From: Comamonas thiooxydans
Lineage (GTDB): Bacteria; Pseudomonadota; Gammaproteobacteria; Burkholderiales; Burkholderiaceae_C
Direction of reading: 5' to 3'
Assembly (NCBI RefSeq): GCF_002157685.2
Contig: NZ_AP026738.1
Coordinates: 1,116,001-1,180,000 of the forward strand
DNA length: 64,000 bases
Shown one piece after another: positions 1-8,989 of the stretch. Both the position numbers and the translations under genes were made by a program. The notes beneath the pieces were generated by a model. It was not told the DNA's origin and did not search any database. It saw only the letters and a program-made list of their open reading frames with translations. Every line of letters starts with the position of its first letter. The stretch's first letter is position 1.

Positions 1-117
1 GCCTTTGCCAGGCTCTCACAGGCTGCTGCAGCTCATCTTGACTGCAATTTGCGTGTGCAAAACTGGCGGGCATCGACCTGCCTGTGCGGTGGGAAATGAT
101 TGTTTGGACTAAACTCC

Positions 118-1158
118 ATGCGAATCAATCACTTACAACTAAGCTCGGCACAGGTGAAACACATTATAGAGGGCAAACCGGCACAGGACCGGTCCCAGAA
201 TACGGCCACGGCCTCGGTACGGCTGATCGAGGTCGATGAAGACTCCGCCGGACAGCGACTCGACAACTTTCTCATGCGCCACCTCAAGGGGGTGCCCAAG
301 ACCCATGTCTACCGCATCATCCGCAGTGGTGAGGTGCGCATCAACAAGGGGCGCGTGAGTGCAGAGACCCGGGTTCAGCCCGGCGATGTGGTGCGTCTTC
401 CCCCGGTCCGGATTTCCGACAAGGTGGCTGAAAAAGCGGAACGCCCGGCGCCGGCTAAGGACTTTCCCGCACTGTTGGATGACGAACACATGCTTGCATT
501 GTCCAAGCCTGCCGGCGTGGCCGTGCATGGAGGCTCGGGCGTGAGCTTTGGCGTCATCGAGCAACTGCGCCAGGCGCGTCCCGATGCCAAGTTCCTCGAG
601 TTGGTGCACCGGCTGGATCGCGAAACCTCGGGCATTTTGCTGGTCGCCAAAAAGCGTTCCGCACTCATCAATCTGCAGGACCAGTTTCGCGAGCGCGAGA
701 CCGGCAAGACCTATCTGGCACTGGTGCAAGGAGCCTGGCCGGCCAACAAGAAGGTCATCGATCTGCCGCTGCACAAGTATCTGCAGGCCGACGGCGAGCG
801 CCGCGTGCGCGTGACCACGGCCGATGACCCGGATGGAATGCGTTCCATCACCCTGGTCAAGGTCAGAAAGCTGATCGAGCCGCGCCCCTTGCAGGGGCTG
901 CCTGCCATGAGTCTGCTGGAGGTGACCATCAAGACGGGTCGTACCCACCAGATCCGAGTGCATCTGTCCTCGCAGGGGCATCCCATCGTGGGCGATGACA
1001 AATATGGTGATTTTGATCTCAACCGTCGTGTGCAAAAGCAGGGCCTCAAGCGCATGTTTCTGCACGCCTGGCGGCTACAGTTCAATCATCCCGCCAGCGG
1101 CGAGCGTGTCGAGCTGCGCGCCGAGCTGCCGCCGGAGCTGGCGGATTTTGTGAACTGA
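118..1158 (+). CDS. rluC: 23S rRNA pseudouridine synthase, RluC/RluD family
   Basis: This 346-residue protein converts specific uridines of 23S rRNA to pseudouridine. An S4-like RNA-binding domain covers about residues 45-100, and the pseudouridine synthase domain follows. The catalytic motif HRLDRETSGILLVAK lies near residue 164, with D167 as the expected nucleophile, and RTHQIRVH appears later as usual for the family. A TTG at 100 would add six residues, but the ATG at 118 is preferred because the first S4 element is still well downstream. The N-terminal 40 residues are variable and not conserved by eye. The HAD gene follows after 8 bases, so the two are probably co-transcribed. RluC rather than RluD is inferred from the gene order known in Burkholderiales. 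Confidence 0.93.
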   Translation: MRINHLQLSSAQVKHIIEGKPAQDRSQNTATASVRLIEVDEDSAGQRLDNFLMRHLKGVPKTHVYRIIRSGEVRINKGRVSAETRVQPGDVVRLPPVRISDKVAEKAERPAPAKDFPALLDDEHMLALSKPAGVAVHGGSGVSFGVIEQLRQARPDAKFLELVHRLDRETSGILLVAKKRSALINLQDQFRERETGKTYLALVQGAWPANKKVIDLPLHKYLQADGERRVRVTTADDPDGMRSITLVKVRKLIEPRPLQGLPAMSLLEVTIKTGRTHQIRVHLSSQGHPIVGDDKYGDFDLNRRVQKQGLKRMFLHAWRLQFNHPASGERVELRAELPPELADFVN

Positions 1159-1166
1159 CAGGCTTC

Positions 1167-1850
1167 ATGACTACTGAAAACCATAGCGCCCGGCGACCAC
1201 GCCGCTTCGATCTGATTGCATTCGACTGGGATGGCACGGTGGCGGATTCCACGGCCATCATCAGTCGCAGCATCCAGGAGGCTGTGCGTGATGTGGGCGG
1301 CACCGTGCCCAGCGACGAGCAGGCTGCCTATGTGATCGGCATGGCGCTGATGCCGGCCCTGGCCCGCGCGGCACCCGATGTGCCGCCCGAAAAATATCCT
1401 GAGCTGGCCAATCGCTATCGCTTTCACTTCTTCAAGCATCAGGACGATATCTGTGTGTTTGACGGCATATTGCCGCTGCTTGCCGAGCTGCGCGAGCGCG
1501 GTCACTGGCTGACCGTGGCCACGGGCAAGAGCCGCATGGGGCTCAATCATGCGCTGCAGGATCCGCAGCTCAAGGGATTGTTCGACGGTTCGCGCACGGC
1601 CGATGAGACCGCCGGCAAGCCCAGTCCGCTGATGCTGCACGAGCTGATGGCCGAATTCGGTGTGGAGCCCGAGCGAACGCTAATGATTGGCGACACCACG
1701 CACGATTTGCAGATGGCGCAGAATGCCGGCTGTGCCTGTGTGGGGGTGTCCTATGGTGCCCATGCTCCCGACGGCTTTGCCCAGTTCGGTCCGCTGTTCG
1801 TGGCCGACTCCGCAGCGCAGCTGCGGGTCTGGCTGCTGGCCAACGCGTGA
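1167..1850 (+). CDS. HAD-family hydrolase, phosphoglycolate phosphatase-like
   Basis: This 227-residue cytosolic HAD phosphatase carries the nucleophile motif FDWDGTVADS (D20 and D22) and the late acidic motif MIGDTTHDLQMA that binds magnesium. The middle of the protein matches the Gph/PGP subgroup with an alpha-helical cap between them (about residues 35-105). The likely reaction is removal of phosphate from phosphoglycolate or a similar small phosphate ester; the exact substrate cannot be read from the sequence. It lies 8 bases after rluC, and the Rieske gene begins within or just after its last codons, so it sits in the middle of an rluC-HAD-Rieske-sppA operon. Confidence 0.85.
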   Translation: MTTENHSARRPRRFDLIAFDWDGTVADSTAIISRSIQEAVRDVGGTVPSDEQAAYVIGMALMPALARAAPDVPPEKYPELANRYRFHFFKHQDDICVFDGILPLLAELRERGHWLTVATGKSRMGLNHALQDPQLKGLFDGSRTADETAGKPSPLMLHELMAEFGVEPERTLMIGDTTHDLQMAQNAGCACVGVSYGAHAPDGFAQFGPLFVADSAAQLRVWLLANA

Positions 1851-1858
1851 GGGCGGCC

Positions 1859-2224
1859 ATGACCGAGACCGTGGAGCTGTGTGCCAGTGCCGATCTCGTC
1901 GACGGCGGCCGGGCCGTGGGCTTCGAGTTGCTCTATGCGGGTCAGAGCAGCCGCGCTTTTGCCATCCGCTACCAGGGGCAGGTCTATGCCTATCTGAACC
2001 GCTGCAGCCACATCCCCATGGAAATGGACTACCAGGAAGGTCAGTTTTTTGACGATTCCGGTCGCTGGCTGTTGTGTTCTACCCACGGAGCTGCCTACGA
2101 ACCTGACAGCGGTGCCTGTGCAGGCGGTCCTTGCCGTGGTGGGCTGGTAAAAATCGCCTTGAGCGAAAGCGGCGGCTTGGTGCACTGGCATACTGGGCCA
2201 CAACTGAAACCTCTGAAGTTTTGA
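1859..2224 (+). CDS. Rieske [2Fe-2S] domain protein
   Basis: This 121-residue protein is a single Rieske domain. The two cluster-binding boxes are visible as CSH (in NRCSHIP) and CSTH (in LLCSTHGAAYEP), giving the Cys-x-His and Cys-x2-His ligand sets. It has no signal peptide or membrane segment, so it resembles soluble ferredoxin-like Rieske proteins rather than the cytochrome bc1 subunit. The ATG at 1859 is chosen. A GTG at 1847 would overlap the HAD gene stop and add four residues. It ends one base before the sppA start codon, so the two are surely co-transcribed. The electron-transfer partner is unknown. Confidence 0.87.
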   Translation: MTETVELCASADLVDGGRAVGFELLYAGQSSRAFAIRYQGQVYAYLNRCSHIPMEMDYQEGQFFDDSGRWLLCSTHGAAYEPDSGACAGGPCRGGLVKIALSESGGLVHWHTGPQLKPLKF

Positions 2225-2225
2225 G

Positions 2226-3272
2226 ATGAGTACTCCTGACAACCATGATTCCCAGTCGCATGTGACGCCGGGCGCGGACCTGTGGTCCAAGGCGCCTGCC
2301 GCGTCCGCTGAGGCGCCCGCTGCCGCGGCCAAGGCCTCGGGGAACGGGGGCTGGGAGCGCGATGTGCTGGAAAAGCTGGTGTTCGCCTCCATCAAGGAGC
2401 AGCGGGCGGCGCGGCGCTGGCGCTTTTTCAGCCGTCTGCTGTGGTCCGTGGTGGTGCTGCTGGTGCTGTGGGCGGTGTTCTTCAAGGACACGGCCACCAA
2501 GACCAGCACCTCGCCGCATACCGCGGTGGTCGAGATCAAGGGCGAGATCGCCTCGGGAGCGGACGCCAGCGCCGAGTTCGTGGTGGCTGCCATGCGCAGC
2601 GCCTTTGAAGATTCGGGCTCGCGCGCCGTGGTGCTGCTGATCAACTCGCCCGGCGGCAGCCCCGTGCAGGCAGGCATCATCAACGACGAGATGACGCGTC
2701 TCAAGGCCAAGTACAACAAGCCTCTGTATGCGGTGGTCGAGGAGTCTTGCGCCTCGGCGGCCTACTACATTGCGGCGGCGGCTGACGAAATCTTCGTCGA
2801 CAAGGCCAGCATCGTGGGCAGCATCGGCGTGCTCATGGACGGCTTTGGCTTCACCGGCGTGATGGACAAGGTGGGGGTGGAGCGCCGACTGCTGACGGCT
2901 GGCGAGAACAAGGGCTTTCTCGATCCGTTCAGCCCCATGTCGGCGCAGCAAAAGGAATTTGCGCTGCAGATGCTGGAGCAGATTCACCAGCAGTTCATCG
3001 GCGTGGTCAAGGCCGGCCGTGGCGACCGTCTGCATGAAACCCCCGAAATGTTCAGCGGACTGTTCTGGACCGGCCAGCAGGCCGTGGATCTGGGCCTGGC
3101 CGACAAGCTGGGCAGCCTCGACTATGTGGCGCGTGAGGTAGTCAAGGCCGAGGAAGTCATCGACTACACCCGCCGCGACAATGTGGCCGAGCGCCTGGCC
3201 AAGCGCTTTGGCGCCGCCATCGGCGAGGGATCGGTCAAAGCCATGCGCGGCCTGGTGCCAAGCATTCGCTGA
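2226..3272 (+). CDS. sppA: S49 family signal-peptide peptidase, SppA-like
   Basis: This 348-residue membrane-anchored protease degrades cleaved signal peptides and related membrane fragments. After an Ala-rich cytosolic N-terminus, one transmembrane segment is seen around residues 60-85 (RLLWSVVVLLVLWAVFF). The S49 core has INSPGGSPVQAG, the serine region EESCASAAYYIAAAADEIFV and the lysine region GENKGFLDPFSPMS, consistent with a Ser-Lys dyad. Its length fits the short single-domain SppA type rather than the 67 kDa E. coli enzyme. It is the last gene of the operon and is followed by a strong bidirectional terminator. Confidence 0.92.
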   Translation: MSTPDNHDSQSHVTPGADLWSKAPAASAEAPAAAAKASGNGGWERDVLEKLVFASIKEQRAARRWRFFSRLLWSVVVLLVLWAVFFKDTATKTSTSPHTAVVEIKGEIASGADASAEFVVAAMRSAFEDSGSRAVVLLINSPGGSPVQAGIINDEMTRLKAKYNKPLYAVVEESCASAAYYIAAAADEIFVDKASIVGSIGVLMDGFGFTGVMDKVGVERRLLTAGENKGFLDPFSPMSAQQKEFALQMLEQIHQQFIGVVKAGRGDRLHETPEMFSGLFWTGQQAVDLGLADKLGSLDYVAREVVKAEEVIDYTRRDNVAERLAKRFGAAIGEGSVKAMRGLVPSIR

Positions 3273-3290
3273 TCAAACATCAGAGGGCTG

Positions 3291-3322
3291 CTGGACTCTC
3301 TGGATAAGCGCTGGTAGCTATA
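3291..3322. repeat. Dispersed intergenic repeat, family A copy 1
   Basis: The stretch between sppA and its terminator contains GGATAAGCGCTGGTAGCTAT. Nearly the same 20 bases recur at 22878-22897 (GGATAAGCGCTAGCAGCTAT), and shorter relatives occur at several other intergenic sites in this window. The common core is AAGCGCT followed by AGCTAT. All copies lie outside genes. Confidence 0.6.
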
Positions 3323-3357
3323 AAAAAAGCCTGCGGTATTGGCCGCAGGCTTTTTTG
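3322..3357. terminator. Bidirectional intrinsic terminator
   Basis: An 8-bp perfect stem GCCTGCGG/CCGCAGGC (3329-3336 and 3343-3350) with a 6-base loop is flanked by seven A on the left and six T on the right. It can terminate sppA on + and the convergent methyltransferase gene on -. Confidence 0.93.
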
Positions 3358-3368
3358 TTTCTTGGAGT

Positions 3369-4157
3369 TCAACGGCCTATGGCGAACACCACAGGCGTGC
3401 GGTTGTCGGGAGGCGCGTTGCGCTGGCGCCATTCGCGCACCAGGTGGCTTTCAATGCGTGCAGTCTCCAGCGTCAATCCGCTGGCCAGGGCCAGCCGGGT
3501 ATTCGGCTGCAAGGTTTGCAGCAAGGCCTGCCAGAGGGCGGCATTGCGATAAGGCGTTTCGATGAACTGCTGGGTCTGGCCATGGCGCAGGGCCAGGCTC
3601 TCCAGTTCCTTGATGCGGGCCGTTCGCTCGGTGCCATCCTGGGGCACATAGCCGACAAAGGCGAAGTTCTGGCCGTTGAGGCCGCTGGCCGCCAGGCCCA
3701 GCAGCAGCGAGACCGGTCCCGTCAGCGGCACGACGCGAATGCCCAGATCATGGGCGGCACGCACGATGGAGCTGCCGGGGTCGGCCACTGCGGGCATGCC
3801 CGCCTCGCTGATCAAACCCATGTCCTGCCCGGCCAGAGCCGGTGCCAGCAGGGGCTTGGGGTCGAAGACGGCGCCGCCCTTGTTGCCGTGGTCGCCTTTT
3901 TTGTGGGCTTCGCGTGGCAACTCTGCAATGTTCTGGGCCTGCAGCGGCGCAGCCAGCGGGAACAAGGCGTCGATGCGCTTGAGGTAGGCGCGTGCGGTCT
4001 TGGCGTTTTCGCTGATCCAGTGAGTCAGAGAGGCGGCGCGGCGCAGCGTGCCCTCAGGCAGCACCTCGGTCAAAGCGGTCTGGCTTTCGCAGCCGAAATC
4101 GAGTGGAGCAGGTACCAGATAAAGGGTACCTGCTTTGCTTTTCGATGTTTCACTCAT
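3369..4157 (-). CDS. SAM-dependent methyltransferase, tetrapyrrole-methylase (RsmI-like) fold
   Basis: This 262-residue protein has features of the tetrapyrrole methylase fold that includes RsmI: an early LYLVPAPLD strand, the glycine-rich SEAGMPAVADPGSSIVRAAH motif, VVPLTGPVSLLLGLAASGL, FAFVGYVPQ and a C-terminal VVFAIGR strand. It is not the canonical RsmI, whose N-terminus reads differently, so the target (rRNA or another substrate) stays open. The start overlaps the last 4 bases of the upstream maf gene, an ATGA-type overlap that points to translational coupling. It ends next to the bidirectional terminator shared with sppA. Confidence 0.8.
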   Translation of the reverse strand: MSETSKSKAGTLYLVPAPLDFGCESQTALTEVLPEGTLRRAASLTHWISENAKTARAYLKRIDALFPLAAPLQAQNIAELPREAHKKGDHGNKGGAVFDPKPLLAPALAGQDMGLISEAGMPAVADPGSSIVRAAHDLGIRVVPLTGPVSLLLGLAASGLNGQNFAFVGYVPQDGTERTARIKELESLALRHGQTQQFIETPYRNAALWQALLQTLQPNTRLALASGLTLETARIESHLVREWRQRNAPPDNRTPVVFAIGR

Positions 4158-4762
4158 GGCAGAACCACTCCTGCGGCACGCAGCAGCTGGCAGGTGCGGA
4201 TCAGCGGCAGCCCTATCAGTGCCGTGGGGTCGTCGCTGACGATGGCATCCAGCAGGGCGATGCCCAGGCCTTCGCTCTTGGCCGAGCCTGCACAGTCATA
4301 GGGTTGCTCGGCGCGCAGATAGCGCTCGATCTCGACATCGCTCAGTTCACGAAAGCGCACTTGCACCGTGACCACGCTGGATTCCGTGAAGCCGGTTTCG
4401 GCACAGCTCACGCAGACGCCGGTGTGGAAATTCATCTGGCGGCCGCTCATCTGGCGCAGCTGTTCGGTGGCGCGCTCGTGGGTGCCGGGCTTGGACAGGG
4501 GCTGGCCATCGAGCTCGGGTACTTGGTCGGAGCCGATCACAATGGCGCCGGGGTGCAACTGGGCCACGGCCTGTGCCTTGGCTATGGCCAGACGCAGACT
4601 CAGATCGTGGGGTGTTTCGCCGCTGAGCGGGGTTTCATCCACTTCGGGAGACACCGTCTCGAACGGTAGTTGCAGGCGGCTGAGCAGCTCACGGCGGTAG
4701 CGCGAGGTGGAGCCAAGAATCAATGGACGCTCAAGTCGTCCGGCAATCAATAAGTCGGGCAT
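4154..4762 (-). CDS. yceF: Maf-family nucleotide pyrophosphatase, YceF type
   Basis: This 202-residue protein matches the YceF branch of the Maf/HAM1 fold, which hydrolyses modified nucleotides (7-methyl-GTP for E. coli YceF). Visible family motifs are LILGSTSRYRRELLSRL near the start, SPEVDETPLSGETP, IVIGSDQVPELDG with the catalytic acid, and CAGSAKSEGLGIALL. Assignment to YceF rather than YhdE is by resemblance of SPEVDETP and CAGS.KSEG. The gene is divergent from yceD with only 25 bases between the start codons, so their promoters must overlap, or lie inside the opposite gene. Confidence 0.9.
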   Translation of the reverse strand: MPDLLIAGRLERPLILGSTSRYRRELLSRLQLPFETVSPEVDETPLSGETPHDLSLRLAIAKAQAVAQLHPGAIVIGSDQVPELDGQPLSKPGTHERATEQLRQMSGRQMNFHTGVCVSCAETGFTESSVVTVQVRFRELSDVEIERYLRAEQPYDCAGSAKSEGLGIALLDAIVSDDPTALIGLPLIRTCQLLRAAGVVLP

Positions 4763-4787
4763 TGCGGGATTCTCTTACACTGGCTGC

Positions 4788-5342
4788 ATGAGCAAGGATT
4801 TTTCTGCGACCCGGCTGGATGTGCGTGCTTTCGCGCAGGCTGCAGGTCATCTGCATGGTCAGGCACCATTGTCGGACTTCAAGCGTCTGGCGGCCGATGC
4901 GTTGGCGATTACCGGCGAACAGCCCTTGGTGCACTGGGAGGCCGAAGGCGAACTGGTGGAGCAAAAAGGCGGCAGCGGCCACGTATGGCTGCATCTGAGT
5001 GCCGAGGTGGCTTTGCCGCTGACCTGCCAGCGCTGCCTGACCGAGGCCGATATTCCCCTTTACGTGGATCGGTCATTTCGCTTCGTTCCGGACGAAGCGA
5101 CGGCAGAACTGGAAGATGATGACAGCGATGAGGATGTGCTGGCATTGAGCAGCGAGTTCAATCTGCTGGAGCTGATCGAGGACGAGTTGCTGATGGAAGT
5201 GCCTGTAGTGCCTCGCCATGAGGTCTGCCCGGTCCCCGTCAAGCTGGAGGTCAGCGATGACGCCTTCGAGCAGGCCAACGAGCAAAAGGAAAACCCTTTT
5301 GCCGTGCTGCAATCTCTCAATGTAGGCAAGTCTGCCGACTGA
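4788..5342 (+). CDS. yceD: YceD family (DUF177) protein, 23S rRNA accumulation
   Basis: This 184-residue acidic protein belongs to the YceD/DUF177 family, linked in bacteria and plastids to 23S rRNA accumulation. The conserved Cys pair is visible in LTCQRCLTEAD near residue 83, followed by an Asp/Glu-rich run (ELEDDDSDEDV). The ATG at 4788 is chosen because its MSKDFSATRLDVRAFAQ start fits the family and the longer reading upstream would run into yceF on the other strand. It precedes rpmF, plsX and the fab genes, the order found in most proteobacteria. Confidence 0.88.
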   Translation: MSKDFSATRLDVRAFAQAAGHLHGQAPLSDFKRLAADALAITGEQPLVHWEAEGELVEQKGGSGHVWLHLSAEVALPLTCQRCLTEADIPLYVDRSFRFVPDEATAELEDDDSDEDVLALSSEFNLLELIEDELLMEVPVVPRHEVCPVPVKLEVSDDAFEQANEQKENPFAVLQSLNVGKSAD

Positions 5343-5400
5343 TCCATCCCATAGCACGGTGGGGATTTGATTTTGCCTGGGCCGCGAAAAGCGTTTGCGC

Positions 5401-5406
5401 TATAAT
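5401..5406 (+). promoter_or_regulatory. Candidate -10 box for the rpmF transcript
   Basis: A perfect TATAAT lies 178 bases before the rpmF start. No good -35 box sits at 16-18 bases; TTGCCT at 5373-5378 is too far at 22. If used, it gives a leader of about 170 bases. Confidence 0.45.
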
Positions 5407-5583
5407 CGTGAGCTTCGCGCGAAACCCCCTCGTGTCTTTAATGGGCTGATCGCGTTTTTTTAGGACTTGCACGGACAAGGGCGCACTCTTACTCTCGGTA
5501 GGTGCGTCGAAAGGCAGAGTTTTTTGCCCGGTCTTGCTGTGTGAGTCGTGTTACCAACCCTTTCAAGATACACAGGAGCCATC

Positions 5584-5766
5584 ATGGCTGTTCAGCAAAA
5601 CAAGAAGTCTCCCTCCAAGCGCGGCATGCACCGTTCGCACAATGCACTGAATGTGCCTGGCATCGCTGTTGAAGCCACTACCGGCGAGACACACCTGCGC
5701 CACCACATCAGCCCCAACGGCGTGTACCGTGGCCGTCAAGTGCTGAAGAACAAGTCCGAAGCCTAA
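5584..5766 (+). CDS. rpmF: 50S ribosomal protein L32
   Basis: This 60-residue basic protein is ribosomal protein L32. The start [20 protein letters not shown] is diagnostic. The protein has no cysteines, so it is the zinc-free form common in proteobacteria. The ATG at 5584 has a clear ribosome site (ACACAGGAGCC). The gene stands between yceD and plsX and is followed by a strong terminator, so plsX probably depends on read-through or on its own promoter. Confidence 0.98.
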   Translation: MAVQQNKKSPSKRGMHRSHNALNVPGIAVEATTGETHLRHHISPNGVYRGRQVLKNKSEA

Positions 5767-5783
5767 GCGACGACTGCATTCGC

Positions 5784-5827
5784 AAAGCCTGTTGCTACAT
5801 TTTTTGTAGCAACAGGCTTTTGTTTTT
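5784..5827 (+). terminator. Intrinsic terminator after rpmF
   Basis: A perfect 16-bp stem (5784-5799 with 5805-5820) and a 5-base T loop are followed by TGTTTTT. The A-tract on the left makes it symmetrical. Confidence 0.93.
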
Positions 5828-5845
5828 ATGGGAGATATTTGCAAA

Positions 5846-5861
5846 GCCTGTCATGACAGGC
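5846..5861. promoter_or_regulatory. Perfect 16-bp palindrome upstream of plsX
   Basis: The sequence GCCTGTCATGACAGGC is fully self-complementary with no loop. It is framed by TTTGCA on the left and TGCAAA on the right. No T-run follows, so it looks more like a protein-binding operator than a terminator. It lies about 100 bases before the plsX start, between the rpmF terminator and the fatty-acid genes. Confidence 0.4.
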
Positions 5862-5963
5862 CTTGCTGCAAAATCTCAACGCTGGTTTTGCAAATAGCTT
5901 CTGTTGTGGTCCTCGGATCCTTCAATTCATCATCCCAAGCCTAATTGGATTTGTCAGTCGCCC

Positions 5964-7004
5964 ATGATTAATTTGGCTGTTGACTGCATGGGGGGCGATC
6001 ATGGCCCCCGCGTCACGCTGGCCGCGTGCCGTCAGTTTCTGAATTCACACCCCGATGCGCATCTGCTGCTGGTCGGCAAGGCCGAGGAGTTGGCCGGCTT
6101 CAAGCATGAGCGCGTGACCATTGTTCCCGCCACGGAGGTGGTGAGCATGGATGATCCTGTGGAAATAGCGCTGCGCAAGAAAAAGGACTCGTCCATGCGC
6201 GTGGCTGTACAGCAGGTCAAGAATGGTGCGGCTCAGGCTGCAGTGTCGGCGGGCAATACCGGGGCGCTGATGGCGATCTCGCGCTATCTGCTCAAGACGC
6301 TGGATGGCATTGACCGTCCGGCCATTGCCTTTGGTTTGCCCAATGCCAAGGGCAGTGACACCACCATGCTGGATCTGGGGGCCAATGTGGACTGCACGGC
6401 AGAGCACCTGCTGCAGTTTGCGGTCATGGGTTCGGCCCTGGTGTCTGCGCTCAAGAATACGGAGGCGCCCAGTGTCGGCCTGCTCAATATCGGTGAAGAG
6501 CTGATCAAGGGCAGCGAAGTCATCAAGCGTGCCGGCGAGCTGCTGCGCGCTGCAGGTGATGCGGGCAATCTCAACTTCTACGGAAATGTGGAAGGCAACG
6601 ACACCTTCAAGGGTGTGGTGGACATTGTCGTGTGCGATGGTTTCGTTGGTAACGTTGCACTCAAGACCACCGAGGGGGTTGCCTCGATGATCTCGGGAAT
6701 TCTCAAGGAAGAGTTCAAGCGCAACATCTTCACCAAGATTGCTGCCATCATTGCCTATCCGGTGTTATCTGCGTTGATGAAGCGTGTTGATCATCGTCGT
6801 TACAACGGCGCTGCGTTGCTGGGTCTGCGCGGGCTGGTCTTCAAAAGCCATGGCTCGGCTGATGCAATGGCATTCGAGCATGCTTTGAACCGCGCGTATG
6901 ATGCGGCACGCAACAACCTGCTTGACCGTGTCCGCAGCCGTATTGCTGCTGCCGCACCTTTGCTGCTGGCAGCGCAGACGGAATCTGGAACTTCGGCGCC
7001 CTGA
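5964..7004 (+). CDS. plsX: Phosphate acyltransferase PlsX
   Basis: This 346-residue peripheral enzyme makes acyl-phosphate from acyl-ACP, the first step of phospholipid synthesis in the PlsX/PlsY route. The start [17 protein letters not shown] at 5964 is the family N-terminus; upstream in-frame codons were rejected on that ground. Other family signatures are [22 protein letters not shown], and [28 protein letters not shown]. It is followed 8 bases later by fabH, so fatty acid initiation and acyl-phosphate formation are co-expressed. Confidence 0.96.
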   Translation: MINLAVDCMGGDHGPRVTLAACRQFLNSHPDAHLLLVGKAEELAGFKHERVTIVPATEVVSMDDPVEIALRKKKDSSMRVAVQQVKNGAAQAAVSAGNTGALMAISRYLLKTLDGIDRPAIAFGLPNAKGSDTTMLDLGANVDCTAEHLLQFAVMGSALVSALKNTEAPSVGLLNIGEELIKGSEVIKRAGELLRAAGDAGNLNFYGNVEGNDTFKGVVDIVVCDGFVGNVALKTTEGVASMISGILKEEFKRNIFTKIAAIIAYPVLSALMKRVDHRRYNGAALLGLRGLVFKSHGSADAMAFEHALNRAYDAARNNLLDRVRSRIAAAAPLLLAAQTESGTSAP

Positions 7005-7012
7005 TAGAAGAC

Positions 7013-7993
7013 ATGAGACGCTACGCACGCATCATTGGCACCGGCAGTTACCTGCCGCCCCGCCGCCTGACCAATCACGACCTCGCAGCCGAGCTGGCTC
7101 AGCGCGGACTGGAAACCTCGGACGAGTGGATCGTCGAGCGCACCGGTATTCGTGCACGCCACTTTGCCGAGCCCGATGTGACCAGCAGCGACCTGGCTCT
7201 TGAGGCCAGCCGCAAGGCCATCGAGGCCGCAGGCATCGAGGCTTCGGATATCGATCTGATCATTGTCGCCACGTCCACTCCGGACATGGTGTTTCCCTCG
7301 ACGGCAGCCATCCTGCAGCACAAGCTGGGCATCAGCAATGGCTGCCCGGCCTTCGATGTGCAGGCCGTGTGCAGCGGTTTCGTCTATGCACTGACGGTGG
7401 CCGATTCCATGATCCAGACCGGCGCTGCCAAGCGCGTGCTGGTGGTGGGCTCCGAAGTCTTCAGCCGTATCCTGGATTTCAACGACCGCACGACCTGCGT
7501 GCTGTTCGGTGATGGCGCTGGCGCCGTGGTGCTGGAGGCCTCCGACGAGCCAGGCATCCTGTCCACCGAATTGCACGCCGATGGCAGCCATGTCGGCATT
7601 CTCTGCGTGCCGGGCAATGTCTCCGGCGGCAATGTGCTGGGTGACCCCCTGCTCAAGATGGATGGTCAGGCTGTCTTCAAGCTGGCTGTGAGCGTGCTGG
7701 ACAAGGCGGCTCGCTCCGCGCTGGAAAAAGCGGGTCTGACGGATGCCGACATCGATTGGCTGATCCCGCACCAGGCCAATATCCGCATCATGCAAAGCAC
7801 GGCGCGCAAGCTCAAGCTGTCCATGGACAAGGTGGTGGTGACCGTCGATCAGCATGGCAACACCTCGGCGGCCTCGATTCCTCTGGCACTCGATCACGGT
7901 GTACGCAGCGGACAGGTCAAAAAAGGCCAGACCGTCCTGCTCGAAGGGGTTGGCGGTGGCTTCACCTGGGGTGCGGTGCTCCTCAAGATGTAG
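7013..7993 (+). CDS. fabH: Beta-ketoacyl-ACP synthase III
   Basis: This 326-residue enzyme condenses acetyl-CoA with malonyl-ACP to start fatty acid synthesis. The Cys-His-Asn triad is visible: C120 in [14 protein letters not shown]253 in [11 protein letters not shown] and N283 in QHGNTSAAS. The nucleotide-binding C-terminus [13 protein letters not shown] is intact. The start at 7013 follows a weak GAAGAC ribosome site, 8 bases after plsX. Confidence 0.97.
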   Translation: MRRYARIIGTGSYLPPRRLTNHDLAAELAQRGLETSDEWIVERTGIRARHFAEPDVTSSDLALEASRKAIEAAGIEASDIDLIIVATSTPDMVFPSTAAILQHKLGISNGCPAFDVQAVCSGFVYALTVADSMIQTGAAKRVLVVGSEVFSRILDFNDRTTCVLFGDGAGAVVLEASDEPGILSTELHADGSHVGILCVPGNVSGGNVLGDPLLKMDGQAVFKLAVSVLDKAARSALEKAGLTDADIDWLIPHQANIRIMQSTARKLKLSMDKVVVTVDQHGNTSAASIPLALDHGVRSGQVKKGQTVLLEGVGGGFTWGAVLLKM

Positions 7994-8044
7994 CTGTAGA
8001 CGCAATATAAATAAGCGTTTCAGGCAATTTTTATACTAAGAAAT

Positions 8045-8989
8045 ATGAAGAAATTCGCATTTGTATTTCCTGGCCAGGGTTCGCAGTCCGTGGGCATGCT
8101 GGATGGCTGGGGGGATCATCCCGTCGTGGCTCAGACTGTGGCCGAAGCCTCCGAGGCTCTGGGCGAGGATGTGGGTCTGCTGATCAAGCAAGGTCCCAAG
8201 GAAGCTCTGGCGCTGACCACCAATACCCAGCCCGTGATGCTGGTTGCCGGTGTTGCGGCCTGGCGTGTCTGGCAGGCAGAAGGCGGTGCGTTGCCCGATG
8301 CCGTGGCCGGCCACTCCCTGGGTGAATACTCGGCGCTGGTCGCTTCCGGCGTGCTGACGCTGGCTCAGGCAGCTCCGCTGGTGCGTCTGCGTGCTGCTGC
8401 CATGCAGGATGCCGTGCCCGTTGGCACGGGCGGCATGGCTGCCGTGCTGGCGCTGGATGCGGATAAGGTCAAGGCGGTCTGTGCCGAAGTGACGGCCCAG
8501 CTGGGCGGTGCCGAAGTGGTGGAGGCCGTGAACTTCAACGACCCTGGTCAGACAGTGATCGCCGGCAGCAAGCTGGCCGTTGAGAAGGCCTGCGAAGCGG
8601 TCAAGGCTGCTGGCGCCAAGCGTGCTCTGCCTCTGCCCGTGTCCGCGCCTTTCCACTCCAGTCTGATGAAGCCTGCTGCTGAAAAGCTCAAGGCTGCGCT
8701 GGCCGAACTGACGCTGGCCGCACCTCAGATTCCCGTCATCAACAATATCGACGTCACCGTCCAAACGGATGCCGATGCGATTCGCGATGCCCTGTATCGT
8801 CAGGCCTTTGGGCCGGTGCGCTGGGTGGAGTGCGTCCAGGCCATCAAGGCTCGCGGCGTGACCCATATCGTGGAATGTGGACCCGGCAAGGTGCTGGCCG
8901 GCATGGTCAAGCGTATTGACGCCGACCTGACGGGTGTTCCCCTGTTTGATACAGCCACCCTGGCTGACGTGAAAGAATTGCTCGCATGA
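8045..8989 (+). CDS. fabD: Malonyl-CoA:ACP transacylase
   Basis: This 314-residue enzyme loads malonyl groups onto acyl carrier protein. The start MKKFAFVFPGQGSQSVGM is typical, the active serine is S91 in AGHSLGEYSALVASG, and the second catalytic site is the histidine of SAPFHSSLM. The ribosome site before 8045 is weak (TAAGAAAT). Its stop overlaps the start of fabG by 4 bases (ATGA), a sign of coupled translation. Confidence 0.97.
   Translation: MKKFAFVFPGQGSQSVGMLDGWGDHPVVAQTVAEASEALGEDVGLLIKQGPKEALALTTNTQPVMLVAGVAAWRVWQAEGGALPDAVAGHSLGEYSALVASGVLTLAQAAPLVRLRAAAMQDAVPVGTGGMAAVLALDADKVKAVCAEVTAQLGGAEVVEAVNFNDPGQTVIAGSKLAVEKACEAVKAAGAKRALPLPVSAPFHSSLMKPAAEKLKAALAELTLAAPQIPVINNIDVTVQTDADAIRDALYRQAFGPVRWVECVQAIKARGVTHIVECGPGKVLAGMVKRIDADLTGVPLFDTATLADVKELLA

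Noticed and set aside
1..117. A possible end of another gene at the window start
   Set aside because: I see only the leader of rluC and a small TTTGC/GCAAA repeat. The neighbouring gene (rne in related genomes) would lie outside the window.
3339..4301. A 320-codon frame on + opposite the methyltransferase and yceF genes
   Set aside because: It overlaps two well-supported genes and begins inside a terminator.
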